Positions 1 through 7,523 of a DNA stretch of 8,923 nucleotides are shown in pieces. Under the pieces are notes generated by a model. The model saw only the letters and a list, made by a program, of their open reading frames with translations. It had not been told where the DNA came from and searched no databases. Numbering within the stretch: the first letter of the stretch is position 1; every line of letters starts with the position of its first letter. Both the position numbers and the translations under genes were made by a program. The stretch covers positions 1 through 8,923 of the forward strand of contig JAUXHQ010000054.1 of assembly GCA_030621455.1 (NCBI GenBank), read 5' to 3'. Origin of the DNA: Deltaproteobacteria bacterium. Lineage in GTDB: Bacteria > Desulfobacterota > UBA8473.

Positions 1-46
1 TTAACTCTGAAACAAGTGTCTTTTTGTTGCCAGCCATGATCTCAGG

Positions 47-89
47 AAAGGCATCATAATTATTATGTTGTTTGTGATGCCTTTTCTTT
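47..89 (+). terminator. Rho-independent terminator of an upstream unit
   Basis: AAAGGCATCA (47-56) and TGATGCCTTT (75-84) form a perfect 10-bp stem. It can be extended inward by a G-U pair and two A-T pairs, leaving a loop of about 12 bases. The stem runs straight into a T-rich tract (TTTTCTTTCTTT from 82). The tract is on the + strand side only, so termination is rightward. It most likely ends a gene lying left of the window. Positions 1-46 read openly in two forward frames, with stops at 37-39 and 57-59, but are too short to identify. Confidence 0.8.
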
Positions 90-207
90 CTTTAGCCGGT
101 TAGAGTGTGACTTCTGATAAACTCAGTGGTGGTTCATTCCGGCCCACTGCACGGCTCATACCCTGGGTTTTTGAAAAGTTAAAAAATAGATAGATACGGA
201 ACATACA
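90..207 (+). other. thrS leader / promoter region
   Basis: This is the spacer between the upstream terminator and thrS, so the promoter of the operon should lie here, but I see no convincing -35/-10 pair. TTGAAA at 171-176 is followed by TAGATA only 14 bases later. CAGTGG (124-129) can pair with CCACTG (144-149) to make a small hairpin. E. coli thrS is autoregulated through a tRNA-like operator in its leader, but nothing here clearly mimics a Thr anticodon arm. There is no T-box consensus. The ribosome site before thrS is weak (ACGGA, about 7 bases before the ATG). Confidence 0.35.
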
Positions 208-2127
208 ATGGCTGATGTTGAAAACATACGAGTGAGATTCTCTGATGGGTCTTCAGGGGACTTTCCGCAAGAGACCCCTCTCTATGAAGTGGCAAAGAAG
301 TTTGACGATGGCTCTGGTAAAGATTATGTGGCCGGGAAGGTTAACAAAAGGCTCGTTGATATGAGCTATCCTTTACAAGAGGATGGGGATGTCGAGTTTT
401 TAACGCCTGATTCTAAAGAGGGACTCGATATAATTAGGCACAGCACCTCCCACGTTATGGCCCAGGCAGTGAGAGAACTTTATCCGGACATCAAGATCGC
501 CATAGGCCCCACTACCGGTGACGGTTTCTACTACGACTTCGACTGTGAAAAGAATTTCACACCAAAGGACCTGACTGCGATCGAGTCGAAGATGCAGGAG
601 ATCATAGATCAGGATTTGCCTATCGTGAGGAAGGAGATGCCAAAGGATGAAGCCGTTGCAATGTTTGAGGACCAGGGTGAGATCTATAAAGTGGAACTAC
701 TTGAAGAGATCCATGATGAAGTAGTTTCAGTCTATGTTCAGGATGGGTTTACAGATCTGTGTCGGGGGCCTCACCTACCTTCTACCGGAAAAATAAGGAC
801 ATTTAAGTTGATAAGCATTGCTGGAGCTTATTGGCGCGGGGATGAAAAGAACAAGATGCTGCAGCGCATTTATGGAACGGCCTTTCCGGACGATGAGAGC
901 CTTAAAGGTTACTTACATAGGTTAGAGGAGGCAAAGAAAAGAGATCACAGAAAGTTAGGCAAGGCCTTAGAACTCTTCAGTATACATGAAGATGCTGGTG
1001 CGGGTTTTGTAATCTTTCACCCCAAAGGGGCCATGCTCAGAACAATACTCGAGGATTTTGAAAAGGAGGAACATCTTAAACGGGGCTACCAGTTGGTAAG
1101 GGGGCCGCATCTATTAAAACTAGACATGTGGAAAAAATCCGGGCATTTTGATAATTATCGTGAAAATATGTACTTCACTGAGATAGAAGGACAGGAATAC
1201 GGCTTAAAGCCCATGAACTGTCTGGCCCATATGCTTATCTACAAATCCAAAACCAGAAGTTATAGAGACTTGCCTCAAAGGTATTTTGAATTGGGTACTG
1301 TACATCGCCACGAAAAGTCAGGTGTACTTCATGGTCTTTTCAGGGTGAGAGAATTCACCCAGGATGATGCTCATATTATCTGTACTCCAGACCAACTGGA
1401 GGAGGAGATCCAAGGGGTTATCCACTTTGTGGAAGATGTTATGAAAATATTTGGATTCGAATATGAGATGGAACTCAGTACCCGTCCGGAAAAGGCGATC
1501 GGTGATGATTCCCACTGGGAGAAAGCAACGTCGAGCTTGAAACGAGTTCTTGAGGATAATGGGATTCCGTATAATATCAACGAAGGTGAAGGGGCGTTCT
1601 ATGGTCCAAAGATCGACGTCGGGTTGAAAGATGCCCTTGACAGAAAATGGCAATGTGCTACTATTCAATGTGATTTTGTTTTGCCGGAAAGGTTCGATTT
1701 AACTTTTATTAATAGTAATGGCACGAAACAGCGACCTGTCATGTTGCATCGGGTGATTCTGGGGGCTCTGGAAAGGTTTATGGGGGTGTTGATTGAACAT
1801 TACGCAGGAGCATTCCCCACATGGTTGGCCCCTGTCCAGACGATCGTATTAACGGTTACAGATAGAAATATAGACTATGCTCAGGAAGTTTCCGATAAAC
1901 TGACATCCGGTGGTGTAAGGGTTGAAAAGGACTTTCGAAACGAGAAACTGGGGTTAAAGATACGTGAAGCCCAGTTACAGAAAACACCGTACATGTTAAT
2001 CGTTGGTGACAAGGAAATGAATAACGGGGAGGTCTCCCCTCGTTTGAGAAGTGGTGAAAACCTGAAGCGTATGAAGATAGACGAATTCATTTCGCGGGTT
2101 CGAGAAGAATGTTATATTAGGAGGTGA
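208..2127 (+). CDS. thrS: Threonyl-tRNA synthetase
   Basis: This cytoplasmic class II synthetase charges tRNA-Thr with threonine. At 639 aa it is close to E. coli ThrRS (642 aa) and full length. An N-terminal TGS domain (about 1-65) precedes the editing domain. The editing domain has the HxxxH pair His78 and His82 and the matching Cys185 and His189 (LCRGPH), which hydrolyse Ser-tRNA-Thr. The catalytic core follows, with zinc ligands Cys338 (PMNC), His389 (DDAH) and His514 (MLHR), the motif 2 region around [18 protein letters not shown] (366-383), and motif 3 near 514-524. An HGTP anticodon-binding domain closes the protein (about 540-635). The ATG start gives the standard TGS N-terminus. The gene's last codons, AGG AGG TGA, are also the Shine-Dalgarno of infC, so the two genes should be translationally coupled. 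It is the first gene of the cluster in the window. Confidence 0.99.
   Translation: MADVENIRVRFSDGSSGDFPQETPLYEVAKKFDDGSGKDYVAGKVNKRLVDMSYPLQEDGDVEFLTPDSKEGLDIIRHSTSHVMAQAVRELYPDIKIAIGPTTGDGFYYDFDCEKNFTPKDLTAIESKMQEIIDQDLPIVRKEMPKDEAVAMFEDQGEIYKVELLEEIHDEVVSVYVQDGFTDLCRGPHLPSTGKIRTFKLISIAGAYWRGDEKNKMLQRIYGTAFPDDESLKGYLHRLEEAKKRDHRKLGKALELFSIHEDAGAGFVIFHPKGAMLRTILEDFEKEEHLKRGYQLVRGPHLLKLDMWKKSGHFDNYRENMYFTEIEGQEYGLKPMNCLAHMLIYKSKTRSYRDLPQRYFELGTVHRHEKSGVLHGLFRVREFTQDDAHIICTPDQLEEEIQGVIHFVEDVMKIFGFEYEMELSTRPEKAIGDDSHWEKATSSLKRVLEDNGIPYNINEGEGAFYGPKIDVGLKDALDRKWQCATIQCDFVLPERFDLTFINSNGTKQRPVMLHRVILGALERFMGVLIEHYAGAFPTWLAPVQTIVLTVTDRNIDYAQEVSDKLTSGGVRVEKDFRNEKLGLKIREAQLQKTPYMLIVGDKEMNNGEVSPRLRSGENLKRMKIDEFISRVREECYIRR
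2119..2127 (+). promoter_or_regulatory. infC Shine-Dalgarno embedded in thrS stop
   Basis: AGGAGGTGA is a perfect nine-base complement to the 16S rRNA anti-SD. It includes the thrS TGA stop. A GTG at 2124 lies inside this site, so it cannot be the start served by it. The site favours a start about 8 bases past its end, which is an in-frame ATC at 2136. An ATG at 2128 is only 3 bases past GGAGG, is out of frame with infC, and opens a 7-codon ORF ending at 2151. Confidence 0.75.
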
Positions 2128-2135
2128 ATGGCAAG

Positions 2136-2642
2136 ATCAAAAGAGTACTAATAAACGAGAGGATTAGATCCCAGGAAGTGCGTGTCATTAATCAGGAAGG
2201 GGAGCAGCTCGGTATATTGCCCTTAAAAGAGGCCTTAAGAATCGCCGCGGAAGAGGACTTAGACCTTGTTGAGGTCGCTCCTCAATCACGCCCTCCAGTC
2301 TGCAAGATAATGGATTATGGCAAGTTTAAGTATGAACAGAGCAAGAAAACCCATGAAGCCAAAAAGAGTCAGACCATTATTCAAGTGAAAGAAGTGAAGA
2401 TGAGGCCAAAAACAGAAGAACATGACTTCCAATATAAACTTCGCCATATTAAGAGGTTTTTGGATAAGGGAAATAAGGCGAAGGTCTGTGTCATATTTAG
2501 GGGTAGGGAGTTTAACCATAAGGAGATGGGCAGGAGTATCCTTGATAGAGTGGCGGAAGAGGTTAAAGATATTGCAATAATTGAACAAGCACCCAAACTT
2601 GAGGGGAGAAACATGGCCATGATTATTGCCCCGAAGCCGTGA
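2136..2642 (+). CDS. infC: Translation initiation factor IF-3, probable AUC start
   Basis: IF3 binds the 30S subunit, keeps 50S off and checks the start codon and initiator tRNA. From the ATC at 2136 the protein is 168 aa, normal for the family. The N-domain carries [20 protein letters not shown] and the IF3 signature within [20 protein letters not shown] Lys-rich linker leads to the C-domain, which has [14 protein letters not shown] and the conserved FRGRE segment, and ends in MIIAPKP. No ATG or TTG lies in frame near the N-terminus. The in-frame GTG at 2124 overlaps the Shine-Dalgarno itself, so ATC is preferred. E. coli infC starts with AUU and is autoregulated by IF3 rejecting it, and I recall an AUC start for the Myxococcus homologue. 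An annotation pipeline may instead report 2124. The gene overlaps the thrS signal region and precedes rpmI by 28 bases, the classic infC-rpmI-rplT order. Confidence 0.97.
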   Translation: MKRVLINERIRSQEVRVINQEGEQLGILPLKEALRIAAEEDLDLVEVAPQSRPPVCKIMDYGKFKYEQSKKTHEAKKSQTIIQVKEVKMRPKTEEHDFQYKLRHIKRFLDKGNKAKVCVIFRGREFNHKEMGRSILDRVAEEVKDIAIIEQAPKLEGRNMAMIIAPKP

Positions 2643-2670
2643 GGATTCGATAATCTTAAAGGAGTTGTTT

Positions 2671-2868
2671 ATGCCTAAGCTGAAGACCAAAAAGGGGGCT
2701 GCCAAGCGGTTCAAGTTGACAAAGTCGGGTAGAATAAAGAGAAGTAAGGCCTATGCAAACCATATCCTGACAAAAAAATCGACTAAACGTAAGCGGGGTC
2801 TGCGACAGGGAGGATACATCGATAAAGTCGATGCGAAGGGTCTGAAGAGGCTTTTACCTTATGCGTAA
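2671..2868 (+). CDS. rpmI: 50S ribosomal protein L35
   Basis: This small, strongly basic large-subunit protein has 65 aa, the standard length. It opens with the L35 signature [15 protein letters not shown], continues with [19 protein letters not shown], and ends in a typical LLPYA-type tail. The ATG at 2671 has AAAGGAG at 2658-2664, six bases upstream. An earlier in-frame ATG at 2626 would add 15 residues not found in L35 and would lie inside infC, so it is rejected. It sits between infC and rplT, as in most bacteria. Confidence 0.98.
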   Translation: MPKLKTKKGAAKRFKLTKSGRIKRSKAYANHILTKKSTKRKRGLRQGGYIDKVDAKGLKRLLPYA

Positions 2869-2990
2869 ATTAGCAGCCTGTTCCTATTCTGTAACGAGAT
2901 ATATAAGCTAATGGTCCCTAATCTTATGTGTTGAGGGGACCATCAGCACACCGGTCTGCCGGCCAGTGTGCACACTGAGAGAGGTTTAAG
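2869..2990 (+). promoter_or_regulatory. rpmI-rplT leader with stem-loops (candidate L20 control site)
   Basis: This 122-base spacer is rich in inverted repeats. ATGGTCCC (2911-2918) pairs perfectly with GGGACCAT (2936-2943) across a 17-base loop. ATTAGC (2869-2874) can pair with GCTAAT (2907-2912), which shares two bases with that stem. Next, GCACA/TGTGC (2946-2950/2967-2971) encloses CCGG-tctg-CCGG (2951-2962). This competes with the perfect palindrome CAGTGTGCACACTG (2964-2977), which ends just before the rplT ribosome site. No T-run follows, so none is an intrinsic terminator. L20 autoregulates its own operon in E. coli and B. subtilis through structured leader RNA. An equivalent role here is inferred from position and structure only. 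Confidence 0.45.
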
Positions 2991-3344
2991 ATGCCAAGGG
3001 TAAGAAGAGGAAATAAGAAGAGAAAGAGGAGAAAGAGGATACTAAAGCTGGCCAAAGGGTACCGTGGCGCCAGGAGCAAGCTGTTTAGAACCGCCACGGA
3101 AGCTGTTGACAGGGCATTGAATTATGCCTACAGAGATAGAAGGACTAAGAAGCGAGATTTCAGAAGGTTATGGATTGCTAGGATTAATGCGGCTGCAAGA
3201 TTAGACGGAGTTTCATACAGCAAGTTAATGAATGGTTTAAAGAAGACCAATATAGAGATTGACAGGAAAATCCTTGCTGACTTGGCTGTGTCTGATCCCC
3301 AGGGATTTTCGAGAATTGTCCACCTTGCCAAAGAAAATATCTGA
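2991..3344 (+). CDS. rplT: 50S ribosomal protein L20
   Basis: This 23S rRNA-binding protein is needed early in 50S assembly and is the known autogenous repressor of this operon in other bacteria. It has 117 aa, the usual length. The very basic N-terminal arm ([20 protein letters not shown]) leads to the signature [22 protein letters not shown]. The conserved globular part follows: [24 protein letters not shown], then [10 protein letters not shown] and [11 protein letters not shown]. The ATG at 2991 follows a GAGG site (2981-2984) at six bases. Codons for the basic arm are strongly purine-rich (AAG/AGA/AGG). Confidence 0.99.
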   Translation: MPRVRRGNKKRKRRKRILKLAKGYRGARSKLFRTATEAVDRALNYAYRDRRTKKRDFRRLWIARINAAARLDGVSYSKLMNGLKKTNIEIDRKILADLAVSDPQGFSRIVHLAKENI

Positions 3345-3376
3345 GACCAACCTTGATAAATTCCATCATAAATAAA

Positions 3377-3472
3377 ATGTCCTTAAGGTTTTTTCTTCGC
3401 AAGATTCGGCCTGCGAAGACTTTAGCTTTAGATATAGAGGAACGTTTCAGACAACGGGAAAAGGTGGCTTAG
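3377..3472 (+). CDS. Candidate short leader peptide upstream of pheS (Phe-Phe near start)
   Basis: A 31-codon ORF begins ATG TCC TTA AGG TTT TTT and stops at TAG 3470-3472. It encodes MSLRFFLRKIRPAK, then an acidic-basic tail ending in EKVA. Two consecutive Phe codons lie immediately before an 8-bp hairpin (3394-3419), an arrangement reminiscent of amino-acid-sensing leader peptides. E. coli pheST is controlled by the Phe-rich PheM leader. No good ribosome site precedes the ATG, and two Phe codons near the start are few, so translation is uncertain. It could be chance. Confidence 0.2.
   Translation: MSLRFFLRKIRPAKTLALDIEERFRQREKVA
3394..3419 (+). promoter_or_regulatory. Stem-loop in pheS leader
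   Basis: TCTTCGCA (3394-3401) and TGCGAAGA (3412-3419) form a perfect 8-bp stem with a 10-base loop. A T-run (3389-3394) precedes it rather than follows it, so it is not a terminator on either strand. It would serve as a pause or 1:2 hairpin if the leader is an attenuator. Confidence 0.35.
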
Positions 3473-3532
3473 CAGCTCGAAGCTTCCTGACTTCTTTGTC
3501 TTGACTTGACTGGGGATTTATCCCGTTTTCAA

Positions 3533-3556
3533 CTGGAAGGTTTTCCAGGGTTTTTT
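3533..3556 (+). terminator. Terminator-like hairpin abutting pheS start (possible attenuator)
   Basis: CTGGAA (3533-3538) and TTCCAG (3543-3548) form a 6-bp stem with a GGTT loop, followed by GG and six T up to the pheS ATG. The stem also takes in part of the only ribosome site before pheS (AGGG, 3547-3550), so it could act by termination or by blocking translation. Alternative pairings exist upstream: GGAAAA (3457-3462) with TTTTCC (3541-3546), and AACGGGA (3453-3459) with TCCCGTT (3521-3527), the latter competing with a small GGGA/TCCC hairpin (3513-3524). The stem is short and the switch is inferred. Confidence 0.35.
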
Positions 3557-4573
3557 ATGAAAGAAGAACTAGAGAAGTTATTTGGGGAGGCTTTAGGAAA
3601 CCTGAAGGTTGCCGGGGAGGAAAGTCAGGTAACCCAAGTACGTACCGAGTTTTTGGGGAGAAAGGGGAAGATAACTGCCCTTTTGAGAGGATTGGCTAAT
3701 GTGTCCCCGGAACAAAGACCTATTGTGGGCCGGCTTGCCAACGAGATAAAGCTTTCTTTAGAAGAAAAGATAAGAGAGTCATTAGCTTCCATACAAGCAC
3801 GGAAAAGGAAAGAACGGCTACTCCATGAGAAACTGGATATAACCCTCCCTGGTAGAAGGGTACCCACAGGCAGGAAGCATCCCATCTCTGAAGTCTGTAA
3901 CGAAGTGATAGAGATTTTTTTAGGGCTGGGGTTTCAAATCTCTGAAGGCCCTGAGATTGAATCGGACTATTATAATTTTGAGGCATTGAACATCCCTAAG
4001 GACCATCCTGCAAGGGATATGCATGACACATTTTACATATCCGACGAAATCCTCCTGAGAACCCATACTTCTCCGGTACAAATTCGACTGATGGAGAAGC
4101 AAGAACCTCCTATTCAGATTATTGCCCCGGGAAAGGTCTTCAGATGCGATTCTGATGTTTCGCACACCCCTATGTTCCATCAGGTTGAGGGCCTTATGGT
4201 GGGAGACAATATTACATTTGGGGACCTGAAGGGTATACTGACCATATTTCTCCATGAGATGTTTGGTGCCAAGACTAAAGTGAGATTTCGACCGAGTTTC
4301 TTCCCTTTTACTGAACCAAGCGCAGAAGTGGATATAGCGTGTGTTATGTGTCAGGGAAACGGTTGTAGGGTATGTTCTTCCTCCGGATGGATGGAGATTC
4401 TGGGGGCCGGTATGGTTGACCCTGAGGTCTTTAGAATAGTGGGGTATAACCCGAATGAAGTTGTGGGGTTTGCTTTTGGTCTGGGTATTGAGAGGATCGC
4501 CATGTTGAAGTATGGGATCAGTGATATCAGGCTGTTCTTTGAAAACGATATGAGATTTTTAGGGCAGTTTTGA
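3557..4573 (+). CDS. pheS: Phenylalanyl-tRNA synthetase alpha subunit
   Basis: This is the catalytic subunit of the alpha2-beta2 class II enzyme that charges tRNA-Phe. It is 338 aa, normal for PheS. An N-terminal helical arm (about 1-95), which contacts tRNA, precedes the core. Motif 1 lies around HPISEVCNEVIEIFLGLGF (108-126). The active-site segment RTHTSPVQ is at 168-175, motif 2 falls in FRCDSDVSHTPMFHQVEG (195-212), and motif 3 is GFAFGLGIERIAML (304-317). Four cysteines at 262, 265, 270 and 273 (CxxCxGxGCxxC) form a probable zinc knuckle seen in many bacterial PheS. The start is set at the ATG because MKEELEKLFGEAL is the usual N-terminus. A TTG at 3506 would add 17 in-frame residues and has no ribosome site. 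pheT follows after 16 bases. Confidence 0.98.
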   Translation: MKEELEKLFGEALGNLKVAGEESQVTQVRTEFLGRKGKITALLRGLANVSPEQRPIVGRLANEIKLSLEEKIRESLASIQARKRKERLLHEKLDITLPGRRVPTGRKHPISEVCNEVIEIFLGLGFQISEGPEIESDYYNFEALNIPKDHPARDMHDTFYISDEILLRTHTSPVQIRLMEKQEPPIQIIAPGKVFRCDSDVSHTPMFHQVEGLMVGDNITFGDLKGILTIFLHEMFGAKTKVRFRPSFFPFTEPSAEVDIACVMCQGNGCRVCSSSGWMEILGAGMVDPEVFRIVGYNPNEVVGFAFGLGIERIAMLKYGISDIRLFFENDMRFLGQF

Positions 4574-4589
4574 CGGATTGGAGTGCTGA

Positions 4590-6995
4590 ATGAGAGCAAG
4601 CTTGAACTGGCTCAAGGAGTATGTTGATATTGATCTTACGCCGGTTGAGTTGGCAGACGTCCTTACGATGGCCGGTCTGGAGGTGGAAAGTGTCATTAAG
4701 ATAGAGGAAGACTTAAGCCATGTGGTTGTAGGCAAGGTCTTGTCCATAAAGTCTCATCCAAATGCTGACAAGCTCTCTTTATGCCAGGTGAGTATAGGTG
4801 ATGGGACCTTTCCTGTTGTGTGCGGAGCCCGGAATATGAAAGTTGGAGACAAGGTTCCCCTTGCGTTGGAGGGGGCTTTGCTTCCAAACAGCATGAAAAT
4901 CAGGAAAGCCGGCATCAGGGGAGAGCCATCCGAAGGCATGATGTGCTCTGAAGAAGAACTGGGAATTGGAGAGGACGCCAGTGGGATAATGATTTTAGAG
5001 GATGACTTGGTATTAGGTATGGATATTGTTTCTGCCCTTAACCTGGAGGACCATGTCTTCGATCTCAACATTACCCCAAACCGGCCGGATTGCTTGAGTA
5101 TCGCAGGCCTGGCCAGAGAGGTGGCAGCAGTCACGGGTAAGGCATTGAAAATACCATCGATAGAGGTAAGAGAGGAAGATGGAAGGGTCCATGACTTGAC
5201 CTCTGTTGACGTACGTGACCCTGAATTGTGTCCCAGGTATTCTGCCAGATTGATTAGTGATGTTGCTATCGGTCCCGCCCCGTTTTGGATTCGGAGAAGG
5301 CTGGAGTCCGTTGGAGTACGCCCAATCTGTAATGTGGTGGATGTCACCAACTACGTCCTTATGGCGTTTGGTCAACCCCTCCATGCCTTCGATTTCGACC
5401 TGCTCAGTGAAAAAAGGATTGTGGTAAAGCGAGCGAAGGATGGCGACACTTTCGCCACACTAGACGGCTTAGAGAGGACGCTCCAGGGTGATGCACTGAT
5501 GATTTGTGACGGAGAAAAGCCAGTGGCCATCGGTGGCATAATGGGCGGTTTAAACTCGGAAGTCTCGGTGACTACTTCCAATGTGCTTATTGAGAGCGCG
5601 TACTTCGATCCGTCCAATATTAGGAAGACCTCTAAGAAACTTGGTTTACAGACAGAGGCCTCGTATAGGTTTGAGAGGGGTGTAGACCCGGAAGGTGTTA
5701 TCAATGCTTTGAATATAACTACCCGGATGATCGCGGACCTTTGTGACGGTAAAGTAGCTCAAGGGATAATAGATCAATATCCATCGCCTTTTCTCCCTAA
5801 GGAGATCCCTTTGAGTATAAGGAGAACAAATAAGATACTGGGAACTTCCCTGGAGAAAGAAAGGGTCGGAAGATACCTTAAAGCCATTGAGCTTGACAAC
5901 AAAAATCTGGATAGGGACAAGTTGATCGTCAGGGTGCCACCTCTGAGGGTAGATTTGAATCGGGAGATTGACCTCATTGAAGAAGTGGCCAGACTTAATG
6001 GTTATGATAATATCCCCACCACCACCCCCCTGGCAAGGGTCACCTCGGGCAGGAGGAGTTCAGCGTGGGTCGCGGAGGATAAGGTCAAGGATGTCCTAAT
6101 ATCATTGGGATACTATGAGGTTGTGAATTACAGTTTTATCTCTCCTAAGTTGATAACCTCATTGGGTGTAGATGTTAACCATCCTTTTCATAAATTCATC
6201 AGGATAAAGAACCCATTGAGTGAAGAGCAGTCAATCATGAGAACCACTCTGATCCCCGGGCTTCTAAGAACTATGAAGACCAATGTTTACAATAAGAACT
6301 CTGACTTGAAACTTTTCGAAATAGGAACAGTATTTTTTCCAAACGAAGAAGATAAACTTCCAATAGAGAAGAGGATGTTATCTGCTCTGGTAACAGGCCT
6401 GAGATATGTTGAAGCCTGGAATTTTTCCGGGGACGAGATCGATTATTATGATATCAAAGGGAGCCTGGAAAATCTGTTTAGAGCATTGGACATAAGGGGT
6501 TGTAATTTCTCATGTGCGGGAGATATCCCCTATTTACATCCCGGCAAATCCTCTACAATCATGATTGGGGACACTCAAATTGGTTTCGTAGGGGAAGTTC
6601 ATTCAGAAGTCTTGGAAAACCATGATCTATCGAAAACTGCGCATATCTTCGAAATAGATTTTGATCTACTGGTTAAACACGCTTTTAGTGAGAAGAAGAT
6701 TAATCTTCTGTCAAAATATCCACCGATTTACAGGGACATGGCATTGATAGTAAAAGAAGATGTTCAATCAATAGACATCTATGATGCGATCATCGGATGC
6801 AACAATTCGCTTGTCAAGGAGATCCTGGTTTTTGACGTATACGAAGGGGAACCTATTGCTTCGGGGGAAAAGAGTCTCGCCTATCGCATTAAATACCAGT
6901 CCTTCAAGCGTACACTAACAGACCAAGAGGTTAATAAGGCACATAAGAAATTGGTCTCCAAAGTGCTGGAAGATATGGGAGCCAGGATAAGGTAA
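4590..6995 (+). CDS. pheT: Phenylalanyl-tRNA synthetase beta subunit
   Basis: This is the partner of PheS; it supplies editing of Tyr-tRNA-Phe and tRNA binding. It is 801 aa, full length. The order of domains is: N-terminal MRASLNWLKEYV segment; EMAP/OB-fold tRNA-binding domain (about 40-150, with KSHPNADKLSLCQV); B3/B4 editing domain (about 205-390, with NVVDVTNYVLMAFGQPLHAFD and the AIGGIMGG loop); B5 domain (about 403-475); catalytic-like core (about 490-690, including LFEIGTVFFP); and the C-terminal FDX-ACB anticodon-binding domain (about 708-801, starting KYPPIYRDMALIV). The start has GGAG (4580-4583) six bases upstream. Two stops stand in tandem (TAA TAG, 6993-6998). ihfA begins 18 bases after the first stop. 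Confidence 0.98.
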   Translation: MRASLNWLKEYVDIDLTPVELADVLTMAGLEVESVIKIEEDLSHVVVGKVLSIKSHPNADKLSLCQVSIGDGTFPVVCGARNMKVGDKVPLALEGALLPNSMKIRKAGIRGEPSEGMMCSEEELGIGEDASGIMILEDDLVLGMDIVSALNLEDHVFDLNITPNRPDCLSIAGLAREVAAVTGKALKIPSIEVREEDGRVHDLTSVDVRDPELCPRYSARLISDVAIGPAPFWIRRRLESVGVRPICNVVDVTNYVLMAFGQPLHAFDFDLLSEKRIVVKRAKDGDTFATLDGLERTLQGDALMICDGEKPVAIGGIMGGLNSEVSVTTSNVLIESAYFDPSNIRKTSKKLGLQTEASYRFERGVDPEGVINALNITTRMIADLCDGKVAQGIIDQYPSPFLPKEIPLSIRRTNKILGTSLEKERVGRYLKAIELDNKNLDRDKLIVRVPPLRVDLNREIDLIEEVARLNGYDNIPTTTPLARVTSGRRSSAWVAEDKVKDVLISLGYYEVVNYSFISPKLITSLGVDVNHPFHKFIRIKNPLSEEQSIMRTTLIPGLLRTMKTNVYNKNSDLKLFEIGTVFFPNEEDKLPIEKRMLSALVTGLRYVEAWNFSGDEIDYYDIKGSLENLFRALDIRGCNFSCAGDIPYLHPGKSSTIMIGDTQIGFVGEVHSEVLENHDLSKTAHIFEIDFDLLVKHAFSEKKINLLSKYPPIYRDMALIVKEDVQSIDIYDAIIGCNNSLVKEILVFDVYEGEPIASGEKSLAYRIKYQSFKRTLTDQEVNKAHKKLVSKVLEDMGARIR

Positions 6996-7013
6996 TAGAT
7001 TAGAGGGGGAGTT

Positions 7014-7289
7014 ATGACAAAAGCAGATATCATTGAAAACGTTTATGAGAACGTTGGGATCTCCAAGAAGGAATCAGCAAAGATTGTGGAGACGGTCTTT
7101 GAAATTATAAAGGAGAAATTAGAAACCGGCGAGAATGTTAAGATCTCTGGCTTTGGAAATTTCACCCTTAGAGATAAGGATCCTCGAAGAGGCAGGAACC
7201 CCCAAACCGGGGATGAAATTGAAATTTCCGCCAGGAGGGTGCTTACATTCAGACCAAGTCAGGTATTAAAGAGAATGTTAAATAACTGA
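7014..7289 (+). CDS. ihfA: Integration host factor alpha subunit
   Basis: This 91-aa member of the HU/IHF family binds and sharply bends DNA, normally as a heterodimer with IhfB. The N-terminal helices (1-40) begin [19 protein letters not shown]. The beta-arm region carries the family signature [21 protein letters not shown], with the intercalating proline at about residue 63. The ending [16 protein letters not shown] is the form typical of IhfA rather than HU. The start has a GAGG at 7003-7006, seven bases upstream, within AGGGGGAG. Lying directly after pheT matches the gene order of E. coli and Deltaproteobacteria. An IHF gene next to an integrated element is suggestive, but this is its ancestral place and no link is implied. 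No terminator follows it. Confidence 0.95.
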   Translation: MTKADIIENVYENVGISKKESAKIVETVFEIIKEKLETGENVKISGFGNFTLRDKDPRRGRNPQTGDEIEISARRVLTFRPSQVLKRMLNN

Positions 7290-7523
7290 GATCCTCTTAG
7301 TACGTTGCATTAATGGGGAGTGGGTAAGATCACTGGAAATTCTGAGGTTCTGTTGGCTCAGCAATTCTGATTGTTGCCTGTTCTGTTAAGACGCGTACGC
7401 CGCCCAAACAAACCCGCATACTGACGCAGGAGATTGCGAAAAAGTATCATTCCTGGATGGAAACTAATTAGAATTGCTGCCATTGTCTTATTGCCATTGA
7501 CTTTTACAGTTCAAAGAGATAAA
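7290..7523 (+). other. Spacer between ihfA and the MerR-like gene
   Basis: These 234 bases hold no identifiable gene. Minor structure: an 8-bp direct repeat AATTCTGA (7338-7345 and 7363-7370), a weak CTGAG/CTCAG hairpin (7342-7346/7357-7361), and the palindrome GCGTACGC (7393-7400). AGGAG at 7428-7432 lies one base before an in-frame TTG (7434) that would extend the downstream protein with a hydrophobic stretch. TTGACT (7497-7502), 17 bases, TAAAAT (7520-7525) resembles a sigma-70 promoter, but its -10 overlaps the likely start codon of the gene. Confidence 0.4.

Noticed and set aside
90..207. T-box or tRNA-like operator before thrS
   Set aside because: There is no T-box consensus and no clear Thr anticodon mimic. 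Only a small 6-7 bp hairpin is present.
1318..1668. Antisense ORFs inside thrS, infC, rplT, pheS and pheT (up to 198 aa)
   Set aside because: All lie opposite well-conserved genes, have no recognisable domains and no ribosome-site context. They are shadows of the coding strand.
2124..2135. GTG at 2124 as infC start
   Set aside because: It overlaps the GGAGG core of the Shine-Dalgarno that would have to serve it, and the added residues NGK are not needed by the family.
2626..2670. ATG at 2626 extending L35
   Set aside because: It lies inside infC, adds residues not found in L35, and the ATG at 2671 has a clear AAAGGAG site.
3394..3419. 8-bp hairpin after rplT as a terminator
   Set aside because: The T-run lies upstream of the stem, not after it. 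On the opposite strand the stem is followed by A residues.
3506..3556. TTG start extending PheS by 17 residues
   Set aside because: It has no ribosome site, and MKEELEKL at 3557 is the usual PheS N-terminus. The Phe-rich sequence is better considered as leader.
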